Of a stretch of DNA of 64,000 nt, positions 53,023 through 61,598 are shown one piece after another; the stretch's first letter is position 1, and each line of letters starts with the position of its first letter. A program made the position numbers and the translations under genes. Source of the stretch: Bacteroidales bacterium (GTDB lineage Bacteria; Bacteroidota; Bacteroidia; Bacteroidales; UBA932); NCBI GenBank assembly GCA_015060335.1, contig SUYR01000012.1, positions 1 to 64,000 of the forward strand, given 5' to 3'. The notes under the pieces were generated by a model, which was given only the letters and a program-made list of their open reading frames with translations, was not told the origin of the DNA and searched no databases.

Positions 53023-54273
53023 ATGGACTATATGAAAGATCTGGAGGTGACTCCTAACGACTGGATTCCAGAGCCTGATTCGATAATCAAAGTCATCGGT
53101 GTGGGAGGTGGCGGATGTAATGCGGTCAACTATATGTACAACCAGCAGATCGAAGGTTGTACATTCGTCGTATGCAATACGGACTCACAGGCGCTAAACA
53201 AGTGCGACGTACCTGTAAAGATACAGTTGGGAGAAGGTCTTGGAGCCGGAACCAATCCTCGTGAGGGCAGGAATGCAGCTCTTGCATCTCAGGCTGAAAT
53301 AGAAGAGAAAGTTCTTGGTGGCAAGACGGAGATGCTGTTCATCACTGCCGGAATGGGTGGCGGCACAGGTACGGGAGCTGCTCCGGTCATAGCCGCTCTG
53401 GCCCGTGAAAAAGGGATTCTTACCGTCGGCGTTGTGACGATTCCATTCAGGACACAGGGTGCCGAGACCATGCAGAAAGCGATAGAGGGAATAAACGAAC
53501 TTGAGAAGAATGTTGACAGCCTGCTGATCATAGACAATGAAAAGCTGCTTGACGAGTATGGAGACCTGCTACTCCAGAAAGCATTCCCTCAGGCTGATGA
53601 AGTGCTCGCTACTGCAGTCAGGGGCATAACTGAAATCATAAAGAAAAAAGGTTATATCAACGTCGATTTCAGGGATGTGAAGAACATGATGAAAGACAGC
53701 GGATATGCCCTTATGGGTTGCGGTATCGGTACAGGTGAGAACCGTATCCAGCAGGCTGTGGAGAATGCTGTAAAATCTCCGCTGCTGAACAATTACGACC
53801 TCACTACCGCCAAAGACTTTCTCATAAACATTACTGTGGGAAATAACGAGCAGGGCATGACATCTTCACAATATCGTACTGTGAACGAACTGATAAAGAA
53901 ACATACCGGAAAGGCTAACAACTTCAAGAGCGGACTCGTATTCGACGACGACCCTGATTTTGGAGACAAGATATCTATTACGGTAATTGTGACCGGTATC
54001 AGGATGTCAATACTACCGACACATGATCCTGAAAACATCATCACCATCGAGGAAGATTTTGTATTTACAGGGAACAGCGGACGAGAAGGCATCGAGCTAC
54101 GTGAGTTCAGGAACGAAAAGATAGGCTACAACAGTGCGGCAAGCAGGAAAAAGGACCTGTTCCCTGATGACAGAAAGCCGGCTCTGCTGACAGTTGACGG
54201 ACAGGACATCAGCGAACTTGAACACATTGCTGCTATCAGACGTAAATCTCCAGCCGGAAGCAAGAGGAACTAA
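53023..54273 (+). CDS. ftsZ: cell division protein FtsZ
   Basis: FtsZ is the tubulin homologue that forms the division ring. The 416-residue protein has the GTPase motifs IKVIGVGGGGCNAVNYM, NTDSQALNKC and the tubulin signature GMGGGTGTGAAPVIA, then the T7-synergy region DVKNMMKDSGYALMG. The C-terminal tail (after about 350) is short and ends DISELEHIAAIRRKSPAGSKRN, a probable FtsA-binding tip. It closes the dcw cluster; gltX has its own promoter just downstream. Confidence 0.98.
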   Translation: MDYMKDLEVTPNDWIPEPDSIIKVIGVGGGGCNAVNYMYNQQIEGCTFVVCNTDSQALNKCDVPVKIQLGEGLGAGTNPREGRNAALASQAEIEEKVLGGKTEMLFITAGMGGGTGTGAAPVIAALAREKGILTVGVVTIPFRTQGAETMQKAIEGINELEKNVDSLLIIDNEKLLDEYGDLLLQKAFPQADEVLATAVRGITEIIKKKGYINVDFRDVKNMMKDSGYALMGCGIGTGENRIQQAVENAVKSPLLNNYDLTTAKDFLINITVGNNEQGMTSSQYRTVNELIKKHTGKANNFKSGLVFDDDPDFGDKISITVIVTGIRMSILPTHDPENIITIEEDFVFTGNSGREGIELREFRNEKIGYNSAASRKKDLFPDDRKPALLTVDGQDISELEHIAAIRRKSPAGSKRN

Positions 54274-54286
54274 TGCATATTTTTAT

Positions 54287-54294
54287 TACTTTTG
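54287..54294 (+). promoter_or_regulatory. -7 element upstream of gltX
   Basis: TACTTTTG matches TAnnTTTG in the 43-nt gap after ftsZ, 22 nt before the gltX ATG. No TTTG is seen at -33. Confidence 0.55.
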
Positions 54295-54316
54295 CAGGTT
54301 AATTAATGAAAAGGAT

Positions 54317-55876
54317 ATGACAAGAAAGACAAGAGTAAGGTTTGCACCGTCTCCAACCGGTCCGCTTCATATGGGCGGAGTGAGGACAGCTCTATATAAT
54401 TACCTCTTCGCCAAACAGCGTGGAGGTGACTTTATTATTAGAATAGAGGACACTGACTCTCAGAGATTCGTTCCTGGAGCAGAGAAATATATAATCGAAG
54501 CACTTAACTGGTGCGGCATAATCCCGGACGAGGGAGTTGATGCATCGGGTAATGTCGTGGAGACTGCATCAGAGCGTCATCCACATGCTCCGTACAGACA
54601 GAGCCAGAGAAAGCCTATATACAGGCAGTATGCAGAGCAGCTTGTGGCTGACGGATATGCATACTACGCTTTCGACACAGCCGAGGAGCTCGGAGCGAAG
54701 CGCGCTGAAATGGAAGCAGCAGGTCAGACATTCATCTATGGTCAGACCACCCGTATGGGACTGAGAAACTCTCTTTCAATGCCTGAATCAGAGTGGAAGG
54801 AGCTTCTTCAGACACGTACGGACTGGACTATCCGCTTCAAGATGCCGGAAAACAGAGTCGTGCAGATGGAAGACCTTATCCGTGGTCATGTAGAGGTAAA
54901 CACATCCACTTTGGATGACAAGGTACTCTGGAAGAGGGCTGACGAACTGCCGACCTATCATCTTGCAAACATCGTTGACGACCATCTTATGGAAATCACA
55001 GAGGTCATCCGTGGTGAGGAATGGCTTCCATCCCTTCCGCTTCACTACCTGCTTTACGAGGCATTCGGATGGACAGAGACCCAGCCACGTTTCGCTCACC
55101 TGTCGCTTCTTCTCAAGCCGGACGGAAAGGGCAAGCTTTCAAAGCGCGACGGAGACCGTCTCGGTTTCCCTGTATTCCCTCTCAAATGGGTGAATGCTGA
55201 GGGCGAGGTATCACGCGGATACCGTGAAGACGGCTATTTCCCTGAGGCATTTGTCAACCTGCTTGCCATGCTTGGCTGGAATCCGGGCAATGACCAGGAG
55301 CTTTTCTCTCTCGAGGAACTTATAAATGCATTCTCCCTTGAAAGAGTAATCAAGTCAGGAGCACGATTCAACGCAGACAAGGCGAAGTGGTTCAACAAGG
55401 AATACCTCCGCAAGAAGAGCGTATCCGAACTGACAGACCTCTATATGCCTATCCTTGAAAGCAAGGGCATCAACGCTTCTCGCGAATATGTAGAGAAAGT
55501 TGTGGGACTGATTCAGGAGAGGGCAACATTCGTAGCTGATTTCTGGGATATAGCTCCTTACCTCTTCGTGGCTCCGACATCCTTTGTAGAGAAAGACGCC
55601 GCAAAGTTCTGGAAAGAGGAGAACTACACTCTTGCCCTTAAGGTGGCTGACTTCATTCTCGGATTCGAGGGAGAATTCACAAAGGAGGCTCTGGAAGGAC
55701 CGCTCGAAGAATATATACGCGGAAACGAATGGCCTATGGGCAAGGTGATGAACTGCCTGCGTCTCGCTCTTGTAGGCGGGTCAAGCGGTCTTGGAATCGC
55801 TGATATCGTGACGCTTATCGGCAAGGAGGAGTTCGCAAGACGTATCGAGTTCATCAAGGCCACACTCGGCTGCTAA
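54317..55876 (+). CDS. gltX: glutamate--tRNA ligase
   Basis: A 519-residue class I aminoacyl-tRNA synthetase charging tRNA-Glu. Start at 54317 gives the standard opening [20 protein letters not shown] (the HIGH box is HMGG); the frame runs open upstream into ftsZ but that is not family-like. The KMSKS motif reads GKLSKRDG (about residue 275). It is followed by tyrS after 22 nt, so the pair may be one transcript. Confidence 0.97.
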   Translation: MTRKTRVRFAPSPTGPLHMGGVRTALYNYLFAKQRGGDFIIRIEDTDSQRFVPGAEKYIIEALNWCGIIPDEGVDASGNVVETASERHPHAPYRQSQRKPIYRQYAEQLVADGYAYYAFDTAEELGAKRAEMEAAGQTFIYGQTTRMGLRNSLSMPESEWKELLQTRTDWTIRFKMPENRVVQMEDLIRGHVEVNTSTLDDKVLWKRADELPTYHLANIVDDHLMEITEVIRGEEWLPSLPLHYLLYEAFGWTETQPRFAHLSLLLKPDGKGKLSKRDGDRLGFPVFPLKWVNAEGEVSRGYREDGYFPEAFVNLLAMLGWNPGNDQELFSLEELINAFSLERVIKSGARFNADKAKWFNKEYLRKKSVSELTDLYMPILESKGINASREYVEKVVGLIQERATFVADFWDIAPYLFVAPTSFVEKDAAKFWKEENYTLALKVADFILGFEGEFTKEALEGPLEEYIRGNEWPMGKVMNCLRLALVGGSSGLGIADIVTLIGKEEFARRIEFIKATLGC

Positions 55877-55898
55877 TCAGAATAAAAAGAAAACAGAT

Positions 55899-57188
55899 AT
55901 GAAGAATTTTGTACAGGAACTTAAGTGGAGAGGCATGATTCAGGACATCATGCCGGGAACAGAGGAGAAGCTCATGGAAGGCTCTACTGCCGCATATGTC
56001 GGCATTGACCCTACGGCAGATTCACTCCACATCGGACATATGGTAAGTATCATGATCCTGAAGCATTTCCAGAACTGCGGTCATAAGCCGATAGCTCTTG
56101 TAGGAGGTGCGACAGGAATGATCGGCGACCCGTCAATGAAGTCACAGGAAAGAAATCTTCTCGACGAGGCTACCTTGAATCACAATGTGGCATGCATCAA
56201 GGCACAGCTCAGCAAGTTCCTTGATTTTGAATCTGAGGCATCAAACCGTGCAGAACTCGTGAACAACTATGACTGGATGAAAAACTTCACGTTCCTTGAT
56301 TTCACCCGTGACATAGGAAAGCACATCACAGTCAACTATATGATGGCAAAGGATTCTGTAAAGAAGAGACTTTCAGGCGAGGCTCGCGACGGAATGTCAT
56401 TCACAGAGTTCACATACCAGCTTCTTCAGGGATATGACTTCCTGTATCTGTATGAGCACATGGGCTGTACCCTCCAGATGGGTGGAGCAGACCAGTGGGG
56501 CAACATCACTACAGGATCCGAGCTCATCCGCAGAATTCTTGGAAAGGAAGCTTTTGCTCTGACATGTCCGCTTATCACAAAAGCTGACGGAGGAAAGTTC
56601 GGCAAGACTGAAAAGGGAAATATCTGGCTCGATCCGGAGCGTACTTCACCATACCAGTTCTACCAGTTCTGGCTTAATGTATCAGATGCTGATGCCGAGA
56701 AATACATCAAGATCTTCACAATGCTTTCACGCGAGGAGATTGAGGCTGCTATTGCCGCTCATGCAGAGGCTCCTGAACGCCGCGAGCTCCAGAAGCTTCT
56801 TGCCAAGGAGGTCACAACAATGGTACATGGCGCAGCAGAGTATGAGAATGCTGTTGCGGCATCCCAGATGCTTTTCGGAAATGCCACCAAGGATGCGCTC
56901 AAGAATCTTGACGAGAAGACATTCCTTGCTGTATTTGACGGAGTTCCTACATTTGACGTTGCTGCTGACAAGTTCCCTATAGGAATCATTGACCTGCTTG
57001 CAGGAGAGACTGCTGTATTCCCTTCAAAGGGCGAATGCAGGAAGATGATTCAGGCCAACGGCGTAAGTATTGATAAGGAAAAAGTGAACGACATAAATGC
57101 ACAGATTGGTGAGGAGTCATTCATTAACGGAAAGTATATACTTGCTCAGAAGGGTAAGAAGAACTATTTTATCATAAGAGTAATCTGA
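55899..57188 (+). CDS. tyrS: tyrosine--tRNA ligase
   Basis: A 429-residue class I synthetase charging tRNA-Tyr. HIGH box [11 protein letters not shown] (about 39-49), tyrosine-binding [15 protein letters not shown] and GGADQWGN, the KMSKS variant KFGKTEKGN and a C-terminal S4-like RNA-binding domain (about 365-429) are in place. Its TGA shares a base with the ATG of rbfA. Confidence 0.97.
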   Translation: MKNFVQELKWRGMIQDIMPGTEEKLMEGSTAAYVGIDPTADSLHIGHMVSIMILKHFQNCGHKPIALVGGATGMIGDPSMKSQERNLLDEATLNHNVACIKAQLSKFLDFESEASNRAELVNNYDWMKNFTFLDFTRDIGKHITVNYMMAKDSVKKRLSGEARDGMSFTEFTYQLLQGYDFLYLYEHMGCTLQMGGADQWGNITTGSELIRRILGKEAFALTCPLITKADGGKFGKTEKGNIWLDPERTSPYQFYQFWLNVSDADAEKYIKIFTMLSREEIEAAIAAHAEAPERRELQKLLAKEVTTMVHGAAEYENAVAASQMLFGNATKDALKNLDEKTFLAVFDGVPTFDVAADKFPIGIIDLLAGETAVFPSKGECRKMIQANGVSIDKEKVNDINAQIGEESFINGKYILAQKGKKNYFIIRVI

Positions 57189-57538
57189 TGGAAAAGAATA
57201 CAGAGAGCACAAGGCAGCTGAAGGTTGCCAAGGAGATACAGAAGGAGATGGCTGAGATCATCCGCAGCAAGGGCATGGCAGCATTTGGCGGAGCCCTTGT
57301 ATCGGTAAGCGGTGTAAAGATCAGCCCTGATCTGTCTGTAGCCAAGATTTACGTCAGCGTATTCCCTTCAGACAAGGCCGAGGCTGTGATGGAGGTGCTT
57401 GAAGAGAACAACAGGGCACTTCGCGGCGAGCTTGGAAGCAAAGTCGGCAAGCAGCTGCGTATCGTACCGGAGATCGTCTTCTATCTCGACAGTTCGCTTG
57501 ACTATGTGGAGCATATCGAGGAGCTTCTGAAGAAATAG
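57188..57538 (+). CDS. rbfA: 30S ribosome-binding factor A
   Basis: RbfA is a small KH-fold protein needed for late 16S maturation. The 116 residues contain QLKVAKEIQKEMAEIIRSKG, VSVSGVKISPDLSVAKIYVSVFP and ELGSKVGKQLRIVPEIVFYLDSSLDYVEHIEELL, the complete domain. It overlaps tyrS by one base and precedes the permease gene by 10 nt. Confidence 0.95.
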   Translation: MEKNTESTRQLKVAKEIQKEMAEIIRSKGMAAFGGALVSVSGVKISPDLSVAKIYVSVFPSDKAEAVMEVLEENNRALRGELGSKVGKQLRIVPEIVFYLDSSLDYVEHIEELLKK

Positions 57539-57548
57539 ACAGCACCTG

Positions 57549-58763
57549 ATGAGACTGCCGTTATTCATTGCCAAACGATATCTTTTCGCCAAGAAGTCAC
57601 ATAACGTGATAAACATAATTTCGGCGATAAGCGCTATCGGCATGGCTATCGGAACAGCTGCGCTGATCATCATCATGTCAATCTATAACGGGTTCGACTC
57701 GCTCATCAAATCAATGATGAGCAACGTCGAGCCCGATCTTCTTATAACACCTGCTACAGGAAAATCCTTCATTCCCGAAGGTGACACCTATGACTGGATA
57801 TATGAGCAGGAATGTGTGAAGAATATGTGCAGCGTAGTGCAGGAACAGGTATTCATAAGCTATGACGGACAGCAGGGACTTGCCACGGTCAAAGGAGTTG
57901 ACTGGATATATGAGGGAGAATCCCCTATCCGTGACCACCTCAGAGAGGGAGAATTCCTAATGCATCGCGGAGACGTTCCGCTTGCCGCAGTCGGAATCGG
58001 ACTCGCATACCAGATGGGCATAAGTCCGCGTTTCCTGACTCCGATTGAAATATATTTCCCTTCACGCACACGCAGGATATCCATGACAAATCCGGCGGCA
58101 TCGCTTGAGAGCATCAAGGTATGGCCTTCATGCACCTTTTCTGTAAACACAGAAGTGGACAGCAAGCTGATGCTGATACCTATAGAGGAAATGCGCGAAC
58201 TTCTGGAATACGAAGACGAAGTATCCGCAATAGAAATCAGGACGTCAGAGGGGACATCTTCAAAAGAACTTGCCCTGCTGCAGAAAGAGATCGGAGAGCG
58301 GCTCGGGCCTGACTACAAGGTGAAGAACCGCTTCCAGCAGAATGAATCCCTCTACAAGATGATGAAATATGAGAAGGCTGCCATATATATGATACTTATC
58401 TTCGTAATCATCATCATCGCATTCAACATATTCGGAAGCCTTTCCATGCTTATCATTGAAAAGGACGAGGACATCCTTACTCTGAGGAGCCTCGGAGCAC
58501 GTGAAAGACTAATCAAACGGATATTCGTACTGGAAGGCTGGATGATTTCACTTACAGGTCTTGCAGCAGGGCTGGTCGTAGGAATAGGATTCGCCCTGAT
58601 TCAGCAGCATTTCGGTCTGATCAAGATGCCTGGCAGCTTCATCATACAGGCCTACCCTGTCATCCTCTCATCCTGGGACATTCTTCTCACAATAGCAGGA
58701 GTAGCGCTCATCGGCTACATCATCGCACTGCTTCCGGTACACATCTACCGCAAAAGGTCATAA
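57549..58763 (+). CDS. LolC/LolE-type ABC transporter permease (FtsX superfamily)
   Basis: A 404-residue inner-membrane protein with one helix near the N terminus (about 20-43), a large periplasmic domain (about 45-265) and three C-terminal helices (about 275-400), the MacB/LolCE layout. The N-terminal SHNVINIISAISAIGMAIGTAALIIIMSIYNGF and IFNIFGSLSMLIIEKDEDI-like segments resemble lipoprotein-releasing permeases. The partner ATPase is not adjacent. Lipoprotein sorting is the likely role by family, not shown here. It ends at palindromic element copy 3. Confidence 0.83.
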   Translation: MRLPLFIAKRYLFAKKSHNVINIISAISAIGMAIGTAALIIIMSIYNGFDSLIKSMMSNVEPDLLITPATGKSFIPEGDTYDWIYEQECVKNMCSVVQEQVFISYDGQQGLATVKGVDWIYEGESPIRDHLREGEFLMHRGDVPLAAVGIGLAYQMGISPRFLTPIEIYFPSRTRRISMTNPAASLESIKVWPSCTFSVNTEVDSKLMLIPIEEMRELLEYEDEVSAIEIRTSEGTSSKELALLQKEIGERLGPDYKVKNRFQQNESLYKMMKYEKAAIYMILIFVIIIIAFNIFGSLSMLIIEKDEDILTLRSLGARERLIKRIFVLEGWMISLTGLAAGLVVGIGFALIQQHFGLIKMPGSFIIQAYPVILSSWDILLTIAGVALIGYIIALLPVHIYRKRS

Positions 58764-58767
58764 CCCC

Positions 58768-58873
58768 CTGGCACCCAACTACCTGATAGTCAGCAATATA
58801 CAGAAAATCGATTCCCCGGTTTCGGGGAATCGATTTTCTGTAAAGCGTTATAAGTCAACTAATTAGATGACAG
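58768..58873. repeat. 106-bp palindromic element, copy 3
   Basis: Arms 58768-58817 and 58824-58873 flank the loop GGTTTC. The left arm starts CTGGCACCCA and the reversed right arm CTGTCATCTA; the inner 19 nt of both read TACAGAAAATCGATTCCCC, a perfect stem. It lies between two convergent genes and its right end reaches into the 3' end of nfnL, supplying that gene's last codons and stop. T-runs on both strands after the stem make it a possible two-way terminator. Confidence 0.92.
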
Positions 58874-60257
58874 GCTTATTCCGGATATATTCGTGGATCG
58901 CTGCCGCAGCCTTACGTCCCGCACCCATTGCAAGGATTACTGTAGCTGCACCTGTGACTGCATCTCCGCCGGCAAATACGCCAGGACGTGTAGTCGCACC
59001 GTTCTCATCTGCAACCAGACAGCCACGACGTGTGGTCTCAAGACCGGCTGTTGTCTTTGCGATAAGTGGATTAGGAGATGTACCCAATGACATGATTACT
59101 GTATCTGTCTCGATCTCGAACTCGGAACCAGGTATCTCTACCGGACTGCGGCGACCGCTTTCATCAGGCTCGCCGAGCTCCATTCTGATACAACGGACCG
59201 CCTTTACCCAACCTTTCTCGTCACCAAGTACCTCAACAGGGTTTGTAAGCATAGCGAACCGGATACCCTCTTCCTTGGCATGATGAACCTCCTCAACACG
59301 GGCAGGAAGTTCCTTCTCTGTTCTACGATATACGATAGTGGTCTCAGCTCCAAGTCTGAGAGCGGTACGGGCAGCATCCATAGCCACATTTCCTCCACCA
59401 ACCACTACAACCTTCTTACCTGCATGTATAGGAGTATCGTAATCCGAACGGTAGGCCTTCATAAGATTATTACGGGTAAGGAACTCATTTGCAGAGAATA
59501 CGCCATTATAATGCTCGCCAGGTATATTCATGAAGCGCGGAAGACCTGCGCCTGAGCCTACAAATACAGCAGCGAAACCTTCCTCATCCATAAGACTGTC
59601 AATAGTCACCGTACGGCCTGCTATGACATTCGTTTCAATCTTCACACCAAGTGCTTTGACCGAAGCAATTTCAGCAGCTACCACCTTATCCTTTGGAAGA
59701 CGGAATTCAGGAATACCATATTCAAGCACTCCGCCAGGACGATGAAGAGCCTCGAAGATTGTGACATCGTAACCGAGCTTTGCAAGGTCTGAAGCACAAG
59801 CAAGACCGGCAGGACCGCTTCCGATTACAGCGACCTTATATCCGTTGGAAGGTGCAACAACCGGTTTCACACCACCGTTCTCCCTGCTCCAGTCAGCCAC
59901 GAAGCGCTCAAGCTTTCCTATAGCTACCGGTTCACCCTTGATTCCGAGGATACAGCTACCCTCGCACTGAGTCTCCTGTGGGCATACTCTTCCGCATATT
60001 GCAGGAAGAGACGAATCCTCTGCTATTATCGATGCCGCAGCTGCGAAATCACCTGCAGCTACCTGTGCAATGAACTGAGGAATCTTGACGCTGACCGGAC
60101 AAGCACCCACGCAACGCGGATTCTTGCAGTTAAGACATCTTGAAGCTTCAAGCTGAGCTTCTTCAACATTATATCCGTAGCAAACCTCCTCAAAGTTGGT
60201 TGCTCTCACTTTCGGATCCTGTTCTCTGACAGGTACTCTTGGAATCTTATTTGCCAT
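58863..60257 (-). CDS. NfnL/GltD-like NADPH-binding flavoprotein subunit
   Basis: A 464-residue protein of the glutamate synthase small subunit (GltD) fold. N-terminal cysteine clusters CLNCKNPRCVGACPVSVKIP (about 42-61) and CGRVCPQETQCEGSC bind two [4Fe-4S] centres; FAD- and NADPH-binding GSGPAGLACASDLAKLG and VVGGGNVAMDAARTA follow. The start overlaps the stop of the upstream FAD/[2Fe-2S] subunit, and this pairing and length match NfnL of NADH-dependent ferredoxin:NADP+ oxidoreductase. A sulfide dehydrogenase or NADPH-dependent glutamate synthase reading is the alternative. Its last codons lie within a repeat element. Confidence 0.85.
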   Translation of the reverse strand: MANKIPRVPVREQDPKVRATNFEEVCYGYNVEEAQLEASRCLNCKNPRCVGACPVSVKIPQFIAQVAAGDFAAAASIIAEDSSLPAICGRVCPQETQCEGSCILGIKGEPVAIGKLERFVADWSRENGGVKPVVAPSNGYKVAVIGSGPAGLACASDLAKLGYDVTIFEALHRPGGVLEYGIPEFRLPKDKVVAAEIASVKALGVKIETNVIAGRTVTIDSLMDEEGFAAVFVGSGAGLPRFMNIPGEHYNGVFSANEFLTRNNLMKAYRSDYDTPIHAGKKVVVVGGGNVAMDAARTALRLGAETTIVYRRTEKELPARVEEVHHAKEEGIRFAMLTNPVEVLGDEKGWVKAVRCIRMELGEPDESGRRSPVEIPGSEFEIETDTVIMSLGTSPNPLIAKTTAGLETTRRGCLVADENGATTRPGVFAGGDAVTGAATVILAMGAGRKAAAAIHEYIRNKPVI

Positions 60258-61120
60258 TATTTTCCCCTCCCAATTCTGCAGACATGATGTTCTGAAGCCT
60301 CATGTTCCTCGGTACAATACATTCTCTGACGACGCATAGCCTCATCAAAATCAACAAGATATCCATCGAACTCAGGACCTTCCACGCACGCAAAGCGCAC
60401 CTTTCCTCCGACAGTCACGCGGCATGCACCACACATACCGGTACCATCTACCATGAGAGTATTAAGGCTGACGATGACTGGAAGATTGAGTTTCTTGCAA
60501 GTCAGCGTAGCGAACTTCATCATGATCATAGGTCCGATGGCAACTGCCTGATCATATACCTTTCCATCCTCGCTGACAAGTTTCTCGAGCATGGCAGTCA
60601 CCAGGCCCTTGAATCCTTCTGAGCCGTCATCTGTACAGATATAAAGGTTATCGCATACAGCAGACATTTCCTCCTTGTAGATGATAAGGTCCTTTGTCTT
60701 GGCTCCGATGATCACATCAACTGCCACACCTCTTTCATGAAGCCATTTTACCTGTGGATATACCGGAGCAGTGCCGACACCTCCGGCAATGAACACATAT
60801 TTCTTGCCTGCAAGTTCTTCTGCAGACATCTCCGTAAAATCAGAAGGGATACCGAGAGGGCCAACTACGTCAGCAAAAGCATCACCTGCCTGATATGAGC
60901 AGATTTCCGAAGTTGATGCGCCGATCTGCTGAGTCACAATGGTAACCGATCCTTCTTCACGATCAAAGTCGCTTATGGTGAGCGGCACACGTTCACCCTG
61001 TTCGTCAGCTCTGATGATCAGGAACTGACCGGGCTGGGCAGCAGATGCCAGACGCGGTGCCTCGACCTTCATGCGACAGATGGTCGGGGTCAGCATGTCT
61101 TTGGTTAGAATTCTATACAT
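60257..61120 (-). CDS. NfnS-like ferredoxin-NADP reductase subunit
   Basis: A 287-residue FAD and NAD-binding protein related to dihydroorotate dehydrogenase electron-transfer subunits. It has the FAD-binding segment GERVPLTISDFD, an NAD-binding FIAGGVGTAPVYPQVKWL and a C-terminal [2Fe-2S] site, DGTGMCGACRVTVGGKVRFAC (split here only in description; Asp, two Cys and a further Cys), typical of NfnS. With the adjacent NfnL-like subunit it likely couples reduced ferredoxin and NADH to NADPH formation. Confidence 0.85.
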   Translation of the reverse strand: MYRILTKDMLTPTICRMKVEAPRLASAAQPGQFLIIRADEQGERVPLTISDFDREEGSVTIVTQQIGASTSEICSYQAGDAFADVVGPLGIPSDFTEMSAEELAGKKYVFIAGGVGTAPVYPQVKWLHERGVAVDVIIGAKTKDLIIYKEEMSAVCDNLYICTDDGSEGFKGLVTAMLEKLVSEDGKVYDQAVAIGPMIMMKFATLTCKKLNLPVIVSLNTLMVDGTGMCGACRVTVGGKVRFACVEGPEFDGYLVDFDEAMRRQRMYCTEEHEASEHHVCRIGRGK

Positions 61121-61147
61121 AATCTGAAGTTTACATCCGGACGCACC

Positions 61148-61483
61148 TTATTTCTTTCCTTTTACAGGTACGCCCAATTTAACAATTGCATTCTTAAGAA
61201 CTTCCTCTGAAGTCTTTGATGAATCATACTTAACCATCACTGTCTGATCCTCAAGTGACACCTTAAGGTCCTTGACTCCCTTTTCAAAAGCGATATTCTC
61301 CTGAATTTTCTTTACGCAGTTGCCACAATGGAGATGCACAAGGAATGTAACCTCCTTGATTTCTGCCTTCGCTTTCTTAGACTGCTTGAAGACCTGAGCT
61401 GAGCTGATTGAAGATTCAGCAGCATTCGCTGTCATCGAGAACGCAGCAAATGCGATAAACATAGCGATAATTACCTTTTTCAT
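61148..61483 (-). CDS. secreted heavy-metal-associated (HMA) domain protein
   Basis: A 111-residue protein with a signal peptide (MKKVIIAMFIAFAAFSMTANA, cleavage before AESS) and one HMA ferredoxin-like domain (about 40-108). The metal site is HLHCGNCVKKIQENI, with CxxC as in copper chaperones. Being exported, it probably acts in the periplasm. It lies downstream of a TonB-dependent receptor but has its own -7 element at 61491. Confidence 0.88.
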   Translation of the reverse strand: MKKVIIAMFIAFAAFSMTANAAESSISSAQVFKQSKKAKAEIKEVTFLVHLHCGNCVKKIQENIAFEKGVKDLKVSLEDQTVMVKYDSSKTSEEVLKNAIVKLGVPVKGKK

Positions 61484-61490
61484 AGAAGTA

Positions 61491-61498
61491 CAAAGTTA
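61491..61498 (-). promoter_or_regulatory. -7 element upstream of the HMA gene
   Basis: Minus-strand TAACTTTG matches TAnnTTTG, only 8 nt before the HMA start codon, so the message would have a very short leader. Confidence 0.5.
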
Positions 61499-61598
61499 TA
61501 TATTATTTTTATTGTTTACATATTATTTTGACAGATGTCTCGACTTCGCCCGCCATGACAATGAAAAGCGTGAGAATGCTCTGCATGACAGGAAGGCA

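Noticed and set aside
54194..54316. Upstream extension of gltX inside ftsZ
   Set aside because: The conserved N terminus begins at 54317 and a promoter element lies between the two genes.
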